Part shown: positions 1 to 7,882 of the stretch, in pieces
Position numbering within the stretch: the first letter of the stretch is position 1
Layout of the letters: every line of letters starts with the position of its first letter
Assembly: GCA_017465475.1 (NCBI GenBank)
Contig: JAFTWC010000041.1
Location: 1-64,000 of the forward strand
Length of the DNA stretch: 64,000 nucleotides
Direction: 5' to 3'
Source of the DNA: Lachnospiraceae bacterium
Lineage (GTDB): Bacteria; Bacillota; Clostridia; Lachnospirales; Lachnospiraceae
Program-made: the position numbers and the translations under genes
The notes under the pieces: model-generated
Seen by the model: the letters and a program-made list of their open reading frames with translations, nothing else
Database searches by the model: none
Told to the model about the DNA's origin: nothing

Positions 1-618
1 AATGTAATTCATCATTACCAGGTATTCGGTTCCGGAAAGAATACAGGGATATATTTACTTTTTGAACCGGCAATGATGCCGTTGTACTATGATGAACTGC
101 AGAAATATTGTCCGCAATATCCTGTGATTCATAAACAGAATTTGCACGGTGATGTTGTAAGTGCGATACAAACGCTGGCAAGCTCGGGAAATGATAATAT
201 AATGCTGGCACAGGCGTATGTGCAGCTTATCATGGCACATGTGTTTTCGGAAATGAAGATGACAGATAAGGAAACAGTAGGGGGTGAGGATATTATATAT
301 AAGTCGGTGGAATATGTAGCAAAGAACTACCGCGAAGCAATCTGCCTGGATAAAATGGCCTTTGACTTAGGGGTGAGCAAGTATGTGTTGTCCAGAATGT
401 TTGCAAAAACCTTTCACTGTAATTTCAATCAGTACATTAACAGTGTGAGGATTAACTATGCAACTGCTATGTTGGAGCGTTCAACGGAGTCTATAACCAA
501 TATATGTCTGGATTGTGGGTTTGAAAGCCAGAGAACCTTTAACAGGGCGTTTAAGGAAAGACATAAAATGACGCCGAGAGAGTACAGAAACAAAGTAAAC
601 ACAGTAAACAATCAGTAG
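1..618 (+). CDS. AraC-family transcriptional regulator, 5' end cut by window edge
   Basis: The reading frame is already open at base 1, so the protein starts outside the window; an internal ATG at 73 is not the natural start. The last ~100 residues form a typical AraC double helix-turn-helix, with a first helix pair around LDKMAFDLGVSKYVLSRMF and a second around SITNICLDCGFESQRTFNRAF, ending in the family signature MTPREYR. The visible N-terminal part (HHYQVFGSGKNTGIYLLFEP) is compatible with the end of an AraC-type cupin sensor domain. The gene ends 20 bp before the HPr-like gene and may be cotranscribed with it. The target and inducer cannot be told from this sequence. Family assignment is secure. 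Confidence 0.9.
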   Translation, partial: NVIHHYQVFGSGKNTGIYLLFEPAMMPLYYDELQKYCPQYPVIHKQNLHGDVVSAIQTLASSGNDNIMLAQAYVQLIMAHVFSEMKMTDKETVGGEDIIYKSVEYVAKNYREAICLDKMAFDLGVSKYVLSRMFAKTFHCNFNQYINSVRINYATAMLERSTESITNICLDCGFESQRTFNRAFKERHKMTPREYRNKVNTVNNQ

Positions 619-638
619 AAAACCAGGAGGTAGTAATC

Positions 639-869
639 ATGAAAACAGTACAGATTTCTCTAAATTGCATTGATAACGTTAAAAGCTTCGTAAACAGAAT
701 TGCTAAGTTTGATAATGACTTTGATTTAGTATCGGGAAGATATGTGGTGAATGCGCGGTCGATTATGGGAATTTTCAGTTTGGATCTTTCGAAGCCTGTG
801 AACTTGACTATTCATAAGGACGAGCAAATAGATGAGGTCATGATGGCGTTGAAACCTTACATTGTTTAA
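639..869 (+). CDS. HPr/Crh-like phosphocarrier-fold protein lacking the catalytic histidine
   Basis: A 76-residue protein with the size of HPr. The stretch VNARSIMGIFSLDLS matches the HPr region around regulatory Ser46 (family pattern KSIMGVMSLG). The place where HPr carries the phosphorylated His15 (pattern GIHARPA) reads CIDNVKS here, so no histidine is available for PTS phosphotransfer. That combination resembles Bacillus Crh, which acts only through Ser46 phosphorylation and CcpA, or an HPr-domain protein with another role. An AGGAGG site stands 8 nt before the ATG. It lies between an AraC regulator and adhE; the 155-bp gap before adhE carries redox-type operators, so it is probably not in the adhE operon. 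The fold is fairly sure, the function is not. Confidence 0.75.
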   Translation: MKTVQISLNCIDNVKSFVNRIAKFDNDFDLVSGRYVVNARSIMGIFSLDLSKPVNLTIHKDEQIDEVMMALKPYIV

Positions 870-940
870 GTGATGTGTAAGGATATATCATTTTGCATAA
901 CCCCTTATACTAATTTGATTATTCCCAAAAAGGCAAAAGA

Positions 941-958
941 TTGTTAAAATAATAACAG
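941..958. promoter_or_regulatory. Rex-like operator 1 upstream of adhE
   Basis: TTGTTAAAATAATAACAG matches the Rex consensus TTGTTAA-N4-TTAACAA at 12 of 14 defined positions (counted by eye). Rex is the NADH/NAD+-sensing repressor that controls adhE and hydrogenase genes in many Clostridia. A second, equally good copy lies 50 bp downstream. Confidence 0.7.
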
Positions 959-990
959 CCTCAGAGATGAGGCAAAATTAAACGAAGAGT

Positions 991-1008
991 ATGTTAAAAA
1001 AATAACAA
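991..1008. promoter_or_regulatory. Rex-like operator 2 upstream of adhE
   Basis: ATGTTAAAAAAATAACAA matches the Rex consensus at 12 of 14 defined positions. It ends 16 bp before the adhE ATG and 4 bp before its AGGAGG ribosome site, so a bound repressor would sit at the start of the transcript. Centre-to-centre distance to operator 1 is 50 bp, close to five helical turns. Confidence 0.65.
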
Positions 1009-1024
1009 TATAGGAGGATAAGTT

Positions 1025-3742
1025 ATGAAGACGAAGAAGTACGAAATTGTGGATGGCGTTGAGAAGTTGGAAGAAGCCATTGCCCGTGTAAGAGAGGCGC
1101 AGAAAATTTTTGCGACCTACACACAGGAGCAGGTGGACAAAATCTTCTTGGCTGCAGCTTCTGCCGCAAATAAGGAGCGTATCGCTCTTGCAAAGCTTGC
1201 CGTAGAAGAGACCGGTATGGGTGTTGTGGAAGATAAGGTAATCAAAAATCATTATGCTTCCGAGTATATCTATAATGCATACAGAGATACCAAGACCTGT
1301 GGCGTAGTAGAAGAAGACAAGGCCTACGGTATTAAGAAGGTAGCGGAGCCGATCGGTGTCATTGCTGCGGTTATTCCGACCACAAATCCGACTTCTACCG
1401 CAATCTTTAAGACACTTATTGCTCTGAAAACCAGAAACGGTATTATCATCAGCCCACATCCGCGTGCAAAGAACGCAACTATCGCAGCTTCCAAGATTGT
1501 ACTCGAGGCAGCAGTGGCAGCAGGAGCACCGGAAGGCATCATTTCCTGGATTGATGTACCGTCCCTTGAGATGACCAATACGGTTATGAAGGAAGCGGAC
1601 ATTATTCTTGCAACCGGTGGTCCGGGCATGGTAAAGGCTGCATACTCCAGTGGTAAGCCGGCTCTCGGTGTAGGTGCAGGTAATACTCCGGCTATTATTG
1701 ATGAAACCGCAGATATCCTGCTTGCAGTAAACTCCATCATTCATTCCAAGACCTTTGATAACGGTATGATTTGTGCTTCCGAGCAGTCCGTAATCGTACA
1801 CAAGAATGTATATGATGCAGTAAAGGAAGAATTTGCGGCAAGAGGTTGTTACTTCTTAAAGGAAGACGAGATTGAGAAGGTTCGTAAGACCATTATCATC
1901 AATGGCGCATTAAATGCGAAGATTGTAGGCCAGAAGGCAGCAAAGATTGCGGAACTGGCAGGCGTAACCGTTCCGGAAGGTACAAAGATTTTAATCGGTG
2001 AGGTTGAGAGCGTAGAGCTTTCCGAGGAGTTTGCACACGAGAAGCTTTCTCCGGTACTTGCAATGTACAAGGCAAAGGATATTCAGGATGCGTTCGAAAA
2101 GGCAGAGCACTTAATCGCAGACGGCGGCTACGGTCACACCTCTTCCATTTACTTAAATGCAATTACCGAGAAGGAAAAGCTTGCGGAGTTCGGTGAGCGT
2201 ATGAAGACCTGTCGTATCTTAGTGAATACCCCGTCCTCTCAGGGTGGTATCGGTGACCTTTACAATTTCAAGCTGGCTCCGTCTCTTACCTTAGGATGTG
2301 GTTCCTGGGGTGGCAACTCCGTATCCGATAACGTAGGCGTAAAGCATTTGATTAATATTAAGACTGTAGCTGAGAGGAGAGAGAATATGCTTTGGTTTAG
2401 AGCACCTGAGAAGATTTATATGAAGAAGGGCTGTCTCCCGGTAGCTCTTGATGAATTAAAGAATGTGATGGGAAAGAAGAGAGCCTTCATTGTAACGGAT
2501 ACTTTCCTTTATGAGAACGGCAATACGAAGCCGATTACCGACAAGTTAGATGAAATGGGTATCCAGCATGCAACCTTCTTTGATGTAGCTCCGGATCCGA
2601 CTCTTGCTTGTGCTAAGGCAGGAGCAGAGCAGATGCAGGCCTTCAAGCCGGATTGCATTATCGCCCTCGGTGGAGGCTCCGCAATGGATGCCGCAAAGAT
2701 TATGTGGGTTCTTTACGAGCATCCGGAAGCAGACTTCATGGATATGGCAATGCGCTTCGTAGATATCCGCAAGAGAATTTACACCTTCCCGAAGATGGGC
2801 GAAAAGGCGTACTTTATTGCAATCCCGACTTCTGCAGGTACCGGTTCCGAGGTAACTCCGTTTGCGGTTATTACTGATGAAAAGTCCGGCGTGAAGTACC
2901 CGCTTGCGGATTATGAATTACTTCCGAATATGGCAATTATTGATACCGACTTCCATATGACCGCACCGAAGGGATTGACTGCAGCTTCCGGTATCGATGC
3001 AGTAACCCACGCATTGGAAGCATATGCATCCATGTTGGCAACGGATTATACCGACGGTCTTGCATTAAAGGCATTGAAGACGATTTTCGAGTTCCTTCCG
3101 AGAGCTTACGAGAATGGACAGACCGATGTAGAAGCAAGAGAGAAGATGGCGAATGCGGCTACCATCGCAGGTATGGCGTTTGCAAACGCATTCCTTGGCG
3201 TATGTCACTCCATGGCACATAAGCTGGGTGCATTCCATCATTTACCGCACGGCGTTGCAAATGCGCTGATGATTGACGAAGTAATCCGCTTCAATGCAGC
3301 GGAAACTCCGGTAAAGATGGGTACCTTCTCCCAGTATGACCATCCGCATACCTTGGCCCGTTATGCAGAAGTAGCTGATTACCTTGGACTTAAGGGTAAG
3401 AACGACAGCGAAAAGGTAGAGAACTTAATTAAGGCTTTGGATGAGTTAAAGGCTAAGGTGGGCATTAAGGCGACCATTAAGGATTATGTTGCTGACGAAA
3501 AGGACTTCCTTGCAAGACTGGACGAGATGACTGAGCAGGCATTCGATGACCAGTGTACCGGTGCAAACCCGAGATACCCGTTAATGAGTGAAATCAAGCA
3601 GATGTACCTGAACGCATATTACGGCAAGCAGTTTGTCGAGCCGAAGACTCCGGATGAGCGTCAGCTTGGCGAAGGCGTAGACAAGACCGATATTAAGCAG
3701 AGTTTCCGTAGAGCAAAGAACGGCATCAATAAGAATCTGTAA
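1025..3742 (+). CDS. adhE: Bifunctional acetaldehyde-CoA/alcohol dehydrogenase AdhE
   Basis: 905 residues, the usual AdhE length. The N-terminal aldehyde dehydrogenase half (about 1-440) reduces acetyl-CoA to acetaldehyde and contains the catalytic-cysteine segment FDNGMICASEQSVIV (Cys near residue 248). The C-terminal iron-dependent alcohol dehydrogenase half (about 460-860) reduces acetaldehyde to ethanol. It has the NAD-binding GGGSAMDAAK motif and the metal-binding stretch HSMAHKLGAFHHLPHG. The enzyme is cytosolic, usually forms spirosomes, and reoxidises two NADH per ethanol. AGGAGG lies at 1013-1018. It is the first gene of a run of closely spaced redox genes reaching 9307 and is preceded by two Rex-like operators, fitting induction at high NADH. 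A 285-aa antisense frame over its 5' end is a codon-bias shadow. Confidence 0.97.
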   Translation: MKTKKYEIVDGVEKLEEAIARVREAQKIFATYTQEQVDKIFLAAASAANKERIALAKLAVEETGMGVVEDKVIKNHYASEYIYNAYRDTKTCGVVEEDKAYGIKKVAEPIGVIAAVIPTTNPTSTAIFKTLIALKTRNGIIISPHPRAKNATIAASKIVLEAAVAAGAPEGIISWIDVPSLEMTNTVMKEADIILATGGPGMVKAAYSSGKPALGVGAGNTPAIIDETADILLAVNSIIHSKTFDNGMICASEQSVIVHKNVYDAVKEEFAARGCYFLKEDEIEKVRKTIIINGALNAKIVGQKAAKIAELAGVTVPEGTKILIGEVESVELSEEFAHEKLSPVLAMYKAKDIQDAFEKAEHLIADGGYGHTSSIYLNAITEKEKLAEFGERMKTCRILVNTPSSQGGIGDLYNFKLAPSLTLGCGSWGGNSVSDNVGVKHLINIKTVAERRENMLWFRAPEKIYMKKGCLPVALDELKNVMGKKRAFIVTDTFLYENGNTKPITDKLDEMGIQHATFFDVAPDPTLACAKAGAEQMQAFKPDCIIALGGGSAMDAAKIMWVLYEHPEADFMDMAMRFVDIRKRIYTFPKMGEKAYFIAIPTSAGTGSEVTPFAVITDEKSGVKYPLADYELLPNMAIIDTDFHMTAPKGLTAASGIDAVTHALEAYASMLATDYTDGLALKALKTIFEFLPRAYENGQTDVEAREKMANAATIAGMAFANAFLGVCHSMAHKLGAFHHLPHGVANALMIDEVIRFNAAETPVKMGTFSQYDHPHTLARYAEVADYLGLKGKNDSEKVENLIKALDELKAKVGIKATIKDYVADEKDFLARLDEMTEQAFDDQCTGANPRYPLMSEIKQMYLNAYYGKQFVEPKTPDERQLGEGVDKTDIKQSFRRAKNGINKNL

Positions 3743-3756
3743 GGAGGAGTGAGACT

Positions 3757-4506
3757 ATGAAATTGGATAGAGTGATTGCAGTAAGAAACAACAAGACGAT
3801 TTATCGTGACGGCGACAAGTGTATAAAGGTATTTGATGAGCATTATTCCAAGGCGGATGTATTAAACGAGGCACTGAATCAGGCAAGAATCGAGGAGACC
3901 GGTTTGAACATTCCGAAGATCTTTGAAGTAACCATGGTTGACGGCAAATGGGCGATTGTGTCCGAGTTCATTAAGGGTAAGACTTTAGCGCAGTTAATGC
4001 AGGAGGACCCGGAGAAGAAGGATGAGTATCTGGAAATGTTTGTAGAGTTACAGACAACGGTGCACAAGGCGACCTGCCCGTTACTCAATAAGTTAAAGGA
4101 TAAGATGAATGGAAAAATCAGTAAGGCTGAGTTGAATGCTACCACCCGTTATGATTTGCATACCCGTTTGGAAGGCATGCCGAAGCATAATAAGGTATGC
4201 CACGGTGATTTCAATCCGTCCAACATTATCGTGACCGAGGACGGAACCCCGTACATCCTTGACTGGTCTCATGTAACCCAGGGTAACGCTTCCGCAGATG
4301 CGGCAAGAACCTACCTTTTGTTCTGGCTGGAAGGTGATATCGAAGGTGCAAAGAAGTATCTTGATTTGTTCTGTAAAAAGAGCAACACCGCAAAGCAGTA
4401 TGTACAAAAGTGGATGCCGATTGTGGCAGCTTCCCAGTCTGTAAAGGGCAATGAGAAGGAACGTGAATTCCTGCTTAGCTGGGTAGACGTTGTAGATTAT
4501 GAATAG
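3757..4506 (+). CDS. Aminoglycoside phosphotransferase/choline-kinase-fold protein
   Basis: 249 residues with the APH/choline kinase fold. The catalytic loop VCHGDFNPSNIIV (HGD-x4-N type) is followed by the magnesium-binding ILDWSHV motif (Asp). The N-terminal lobe shows GDKCIKVFDE and a SEFIKGKTLAQLM hinge. Proteins of this fold phosphorylate small metabolites, or drugs in resistance enzymes. Its place 14 bp after adhE and just before the hydrogenase genes, with a strong AAGGAGGAG site, argues for a metabolic or regulatory kinase. It should not be called an antibiotic-resistance gene. The substrate is unknown. The fold call is strong. Confidence 0.85.
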   Translation: MKLDRVIAVRNNKTIYRDGDKCIKVFDEHYSKADVLNEALNQARIEETGLNIPKIFEVTMVDGKWAIVSEFIKGKTLAQLMQEDPEKKDEYLEMFVELQTTVHKATCPLLNKLKDKMNGKISKAELNATTRYDLHTRLEGMPKHNKVCHGDFNPSNIIVTEDGTPYILDWSHVTQGNASADAARTYLLFWLEGDIEGAKKYLDLFCKKSNTAKQYVQKWMPIVAASQSVKGNEKEREFLLSWVDVVDYE

Positions 4507-4519
4507 GAGGGATAGCAGC

Positions 4520-4759
4520 ATGAAGATTACAGTATGTATCGGATCCTCCTGTCATATTAAGGGGTCCCGTCAGGTAGTAGAGCAACTTCAGTATTTGATT
4601 AAGGAAAATAAGTTAGACGATAAGGTAGAGCTGGGAGGAACTTTCTGTATGGGCAACTGCCAGAAGGGCGTTTGTGTTACCGTTGACGATACCTTCCATT
4701 CCGTAACTTCGGATTCCACTAAGGAATTCTTTGAAAAACAAGTACTTGTAAAGGTGTGA
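4520..4759 (+). CDS. Thioredoxin-like [2Fe-2S] protein (NuoE-like), first copy
   Basis: 79 residues. An upstream in-frame ATG at 4499 overlaps the previous gene; ATG 4520 is preferred because AGGAGG (4505-4510) stands 9 nt before it. Four cysteines are arranged as in NuoE/HydA-gamma type [2Fe-2S] domains: CIGSSC near the N-terminus and FCMGNC about 30 residues later. Such proteins pass electrons between NAD(P)H or ferredoxin and hydrogenase modules. It is followed directly by a second, diverged copy in a 4-nt overlap, and both precede the PAS-hydrogenase gene. Its exact electron partner is not visible. Confidence 0.85.
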   Translation: MKITVCIGSSCHIKGSRQVVEQLQYLIKENKLDDKVELGGTFCMGNCQKGVCVTVDDTFHSVTSDSTKEFFEKQVLVKV

Positions 4760-4986
4760 AAATTATGATCGTTCAGGTATGTGTGGGCAGTTCCTGTCAC
4801 TTGAAAGGGTCCGAGGAGATTGTGGAACCCTTTCAGAAAGCCGTTGAAGCGCATCATCTGGAACAGGAGATTACACTTGTCGGTAGCTTTTGCATCGGCA
4901 AGTGTAATCGTATCGGAGTGACGGTTCAGGTGGATGATGACGTGTACACCGGCATTACAAGAGAAATATTTCAGGAATTTTTTTAG
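4756..4986 (+). CDS. Thioredoxin-like [2Fe-2S] protein (NuoE-like), second copy
   Basis: 76 residues from a GTG start at 4756 that overlaps the preceding TGA (GTGA), suggesting translational coupling; the ATG at 4765 is an alternative start. Cysteines CVGSSC and FCIGKC repeat the pattern of the preceding protein, and SSCHLKGSEEIVEPFQ parallels SSCHIKGSRQVVEQLQ there. The pair looks like a tandem duplication. The likely role is electron transfer to or from the hydrogenase-like proteins encoded next. No flavin or NADH-binding subunit (NuoF-like) is encoded in the operon, so the source of electrons is open. Confidence 0.83.
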   Translation: MKIMIVQVCVGSSCHLKGSEEIVEPFQKAVEAHHLEQEITLVGSFCIGKCNRIGVTVQVDDDVYTGITREIFQEFF

Positions 4987-5030
4987 GAAAAGGTACTGGA
5001 AAAGCTGAGTGCGTAAAGGAGTAACAGAGT

Positions 5031-6707
5031 ATGCCGAACTGTTTAACGCTGAAAAAATCAAACTGTAAAAACTGTTATAAATGTATTCGCTATTGTCCGG
5101 TAAAGTCCATTCGTTTTTCCGGAGACCAGGCGCATATTATCGGAAACGAGTGTATTCTTTGCGGACAGTGCTTTGTAGTTTGCCCGCAGGGAGCAAAGCA
5201 AATTGTGGACGAAACCGAAAAAGTGAAGGTTCTTTTACAAAGTGGAGCCCCGGTATATGTGAGCCTTGCCCCATCCTTTATTGCTAACTATGACGGCGTA
5301 GGAATTAATGCCATGCGGGAGGCGCTTCAAGAGCTGGGCTTTGCCGATGTGGAGGAGACCGCCATCGGAGCTACTATGGTAAAGACGGAGTATGAACGGA
5401 TGCTTCGTGAAGAAGACAGGGATATTATCATTACATCTTGTTGTCATTCTGTGAATCTGTTGATTCAGAAGTATTTTCCGAAGGAACTGGAATTTCTTGC
5501 GGATGTGGCATCGCCGATGCAGGCGCATTGTCTGGATATTAAGAAACGTTTTCCGGATGCGAAGACCGTATTTATCGGTCCGTGCGTGGCAAAAAAGGAT
5601 GAGGCGGAACATTACGGAAGTATCGTGGATGCCGTACTTACCTTTGAAGAATTGACCGAATGGCTGGCTGCAGAAAAAATCGAGCTACACAAAGAGATGG
5701 ATTCTGCGGAGGAGAGTAAGGCAAGATTTTTCCCAACCACCGGCGGTATCTTAAAAACTATGGCACAGGACGCACCGGGCTATACTTATATGGCGATTGA
5801 TGGTGTGGAAAATTGTATGGCGGCACTCCGGGATATTGAAAACGGAAAAATTCATAAGTGCTTTATCGAAATGTCTGCCTGTGTGGGTAGTTGTGTCGGT
5901 GGTCCGGTGATGGAAAAATACCACCGGTCTCCGGTGAAGGATTATATGGCGGTAGCACAGTATGCAGGCAAAAAGGATTTTGATGTACGTCAGCCAGAGT
6001 CTTCGGAGCTTCGCAAGAATTTTGAGTTCATCGAGCTTCGTACCCAGTCACCGGCGGAAAGTCAGATTACCGAGATTCTTCGTCAAATGGGTAAGTTCAA
6101 GCCGTCTCAGGAATTAAACTGCGGTTCCTGCGGCTATAACACCTGTCGTGAAAAGGCCATTGCAATCTTTAATGGGAAATCGGATGTGTCAATGTGTCTT
6201 CCGTTCTTAAAGGACAAGGCGGAAAGTTTTTCGGATGCAATCGTAAAGAATACGCCGAACGGCTTGATTGTACTGAACGAGAATCTGGAGGTACAGCAGA
6301 TTAATGCGGCAGCACAGAGGATTATGAATATTCGTGCAGCATCGGATGTGCTGGGAGACCAGGTGATTCGCATTTTAGAGCCGGATATTTTTCTTGACGT
6401 GTTGAACAGTGGCAAAGAGATTAAGAATCAAAGAGTTTATCTGGCAGAATACAAGCGGTATGTGGAACAGACGGTGGTACATGATAAAGAGTCCCGTATG
6501 CTCATTTGTATCATGCGAGATGTGACGGATGAGGAAAAGGAACGAGAAAAGAAGGAAAGCATCAGTCGCAGAACAGTGGAGGTTGCCGACCGGGTGGTGG
6601 ACAAGCAGATGCGGATTGTACAGGAAATCGCATCTCTGCTGGGTGAAACGGCAGCAGAAACCAAAATAGCACTGGCAAAATTAAAGGAGTCGATTTCCGA
6701 TGAATGA
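5031..6707 (+). CDS. PAS-containing [FeFe]-hydrogenase-like protein (putative sensory type)
   Basis: 558 residues in four parts. Residues 11-55 form two [4Fe-4S] ferredoxin motifs (NCKNCYKCIRYCP and NECILCGQCFVVCP). About 75-330 is a hydrogenase large-subunit domain with three H-cluster cysteine regions: TSCCHS, FIGPCVAKKDEA and EMSACVGSCVGG. About 362-395 is a further Fe-S domain (NCGSCGYNTC...C). From about 405 there is a PAS domain (NTPNGLIVLNENLEVQQINA). The first H-cluster motif differs from the catalytic consensus TSCCP and the second has GPC instead of MPC, as expected for group C 'sensory' hydrogenases rather than high-turnover enzymes. It overlaps the phosphatase gene that follows by 8 nt. 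The layout recalls the hfs cluster of Thermoanaerobacterium (from memory). Regulatory H2 or redox sensing is inferred. Confidence 0.88.
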   Translation: MPNCLTLKKSNCKNCYKCIRYCPVKSIRFSGDQAHIIGNECILCGQCFVVCPQGAKQIVDETEKVKVLLQSGAPVYVSLAPSFIANYDGVGINAMREALQELGFADVEETAIGATMVKTEYERMLREEDRDIIITSCCHSVNLLIQKYFPKELEFLADVASPMQAHCLDIKKRFPDAKTVFIGPCVAKKDEAEHYGSIVDAVLTFEELTEWLAAEKIELHKEMDSAEESKARFFPTTGGILKTMAQDAPGYTYMAIDGVENCMAALRDIENGKIHKCFIEMSACVGSCVGGPVMEKYHRSPVKDYMAVAQYAGKKDFDVRQPESSELRKNFEFIELRTQSPAESQITEILRQMGKFKPSQELNCGSCGYNTCREKAIAIFNGKSDVSMCLPFLKDKAESFSDAIVKNTPNGLIVLNENLEVQQINAAAQRIMNIRAASDVLGDQVIRILEPDIFLDVLNSGKEIKNQRVYLAEYKRYVEQTVVHDKESRMLICIMRDVTDEEKEREKKESISRRTVEVADRVVDKQMRIVQEIASLLGETAAETKIALAKLKESISDE

Positions 6708-7872
6708 TTTATGTACAGATATCGGTTACAAGAGTATTAATCATTACGGAGAACAGCTTTGCGGAGATCATGTGGATGTGGTGGAAAGCGGCGAAAATTC
6801 CACGGTGATCGTACTGGCGGACGGGCTGGGAAGCGGGGTGAAAGCAAGCATTTTATCCACTCTTACCTCGAAAATAATTTCCACCATGATGGCGGAAGGA
6901 CTTCCTTTGGAAGAGTGTGTTTCCACGATCGCAGCAACGCTTCCGGTTTGTTCATCCAGAGGAGTGGCCTATTCCACCTTTACTATCATTCATGTGATTA
7001 ATAACGATACAGCCGAACTGATTCAGTATGATAATCCCCATGTAATTTTGATTCGGGATGAAGAATATTACGATTATCCGAAGACGGAAATGAACATTGG
7101 CGGAAAAAAGATTTATAAAACCATTCTGAAGTTAAGAGAAAATGATATTTTTATCGCTATGAGCGACGGTTGTCCACATGCAGGTATCGGTACCGCATAT
7201 AATTTTGGTTGGAGATGGGAGGATATCGCTAAATTTATGGAAACGCTTGCGCCGGCAGGCTATACGGCAAAGACGTTATCTACAATCTTGGTGGATGAAT
7301 GTAATAAGCTATACGGGAATCGCCCCGGGGATGATACGACTGCTTGTGTGGTACGGGTAAGAAAGAGGGAACCGATGAATATTTTATTCGGACCGCCGTC
7401 TAATCGGGATGATGAAGAACGTATGATGTCGTTGTTTTTCTCTAAAGAAGGAAAGCATATTATTTGCGGGGGAACTACATCCTCGATTGCGGCAAAATAT
7501 CTTGGAAAACCGCTTCGTGCAACGCTTAATTTTGAGCGTTCTGATGTGCCACCGATTGCAACCATTGAAGGAGTGGAATTGGTAACAGAAGGCGTGATTA
7601 CAGTCAATAAGGTTTTGGAATATGCCAAGGATCATCTGGGTGAGAACGTCAACTACGAGCATTGGAGTGTTAAACATGACGGAGCATCTTTAATCAGCAG
7701 ACTTTTGTTTGAGGAAGCCACTGATATTAATTTCTACGTAGGCAGAGCAATTAATCCGGCCCACCAGAACCCGGATTTGCCGATTAACTTTAACATCAAG
7801 ATGAATCTGGTGGAGGAGTTGTCCAAATGCCTGCGGCAGATGGGAAAACGCATTAAGGTTAGCTATTTCTAA
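6700..7872 (+). CDS. PP2C/SpoIIE-type serine phosphatase linked to hydrogenases
   Basis: 390 residues. The N-terminal ~230 residues are a PP2C-like domain with the metal-binding motifs VIVLADGLGSGVKAS, FIAMSDGCPHAG and GDDTTACVV. The remaining ~150 residues (after PMNILFGPPSNRD) are not a family I recognise. No transmembrane segment is apparent, so it should be cytosolic. It overlaps the PAS-hydrogenase stop by 8 nt and ends 10 bp before the second hydrogenase, so the three are translated together. Inference: the hydrogenase-like sensor passes a signal to this phosphatase, which changes serine phosphorylation of an unknown target. No partner anti-sigma kinase is encoded nearby. Confidence 0.88.
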   Translation: MNDLCTDIGYKSINHYGEQLCGDHVDVVESGENSTVIVLADGLGSGVKASILSTLTSKIISTMMAEGLPLEECVSTIAATLPVCSSRGVAYSTFTIIHVINNDTAELIQYDNPHVILIRDEEYYDYPKTEMNIGGKKIYKTILKLRENDIFIAMSDGCPHAGIGTAYNFGWRWEDIAKFMETLAPAGYTAKTLSTILVDECNKLYGNRPGDDTTACVVRVRKREPMNILFGPPSNRDDEERMMSLFFSKEGKHIICGGTTSSIAAKYLGKPLRATLNFERSDVPPIATIEGVELVTEGVITVNKVLEYAKDHLGENVNYEHWSVKHDGASLISRLLFEEATDINFYVGRAINPAHQNPDLPINFNIKMNLVEELSKCLRQMGKRIKVSYF

Positions 7873-7882
7873 GGAGAGGCAT

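Noticed and set aside
944-1801. 285-codon open frame opposite the start of adhE
   Set aside because: Antisense to a certain gene, Cys/Arg/His-rich low-complexity product, no ribosome site; produced by codon bias of adhE.
3757-4506. Aminoglycoside resistance gene
   Set aside because: The APH fold is broad and the fermentation operon context argues against a resistance role.
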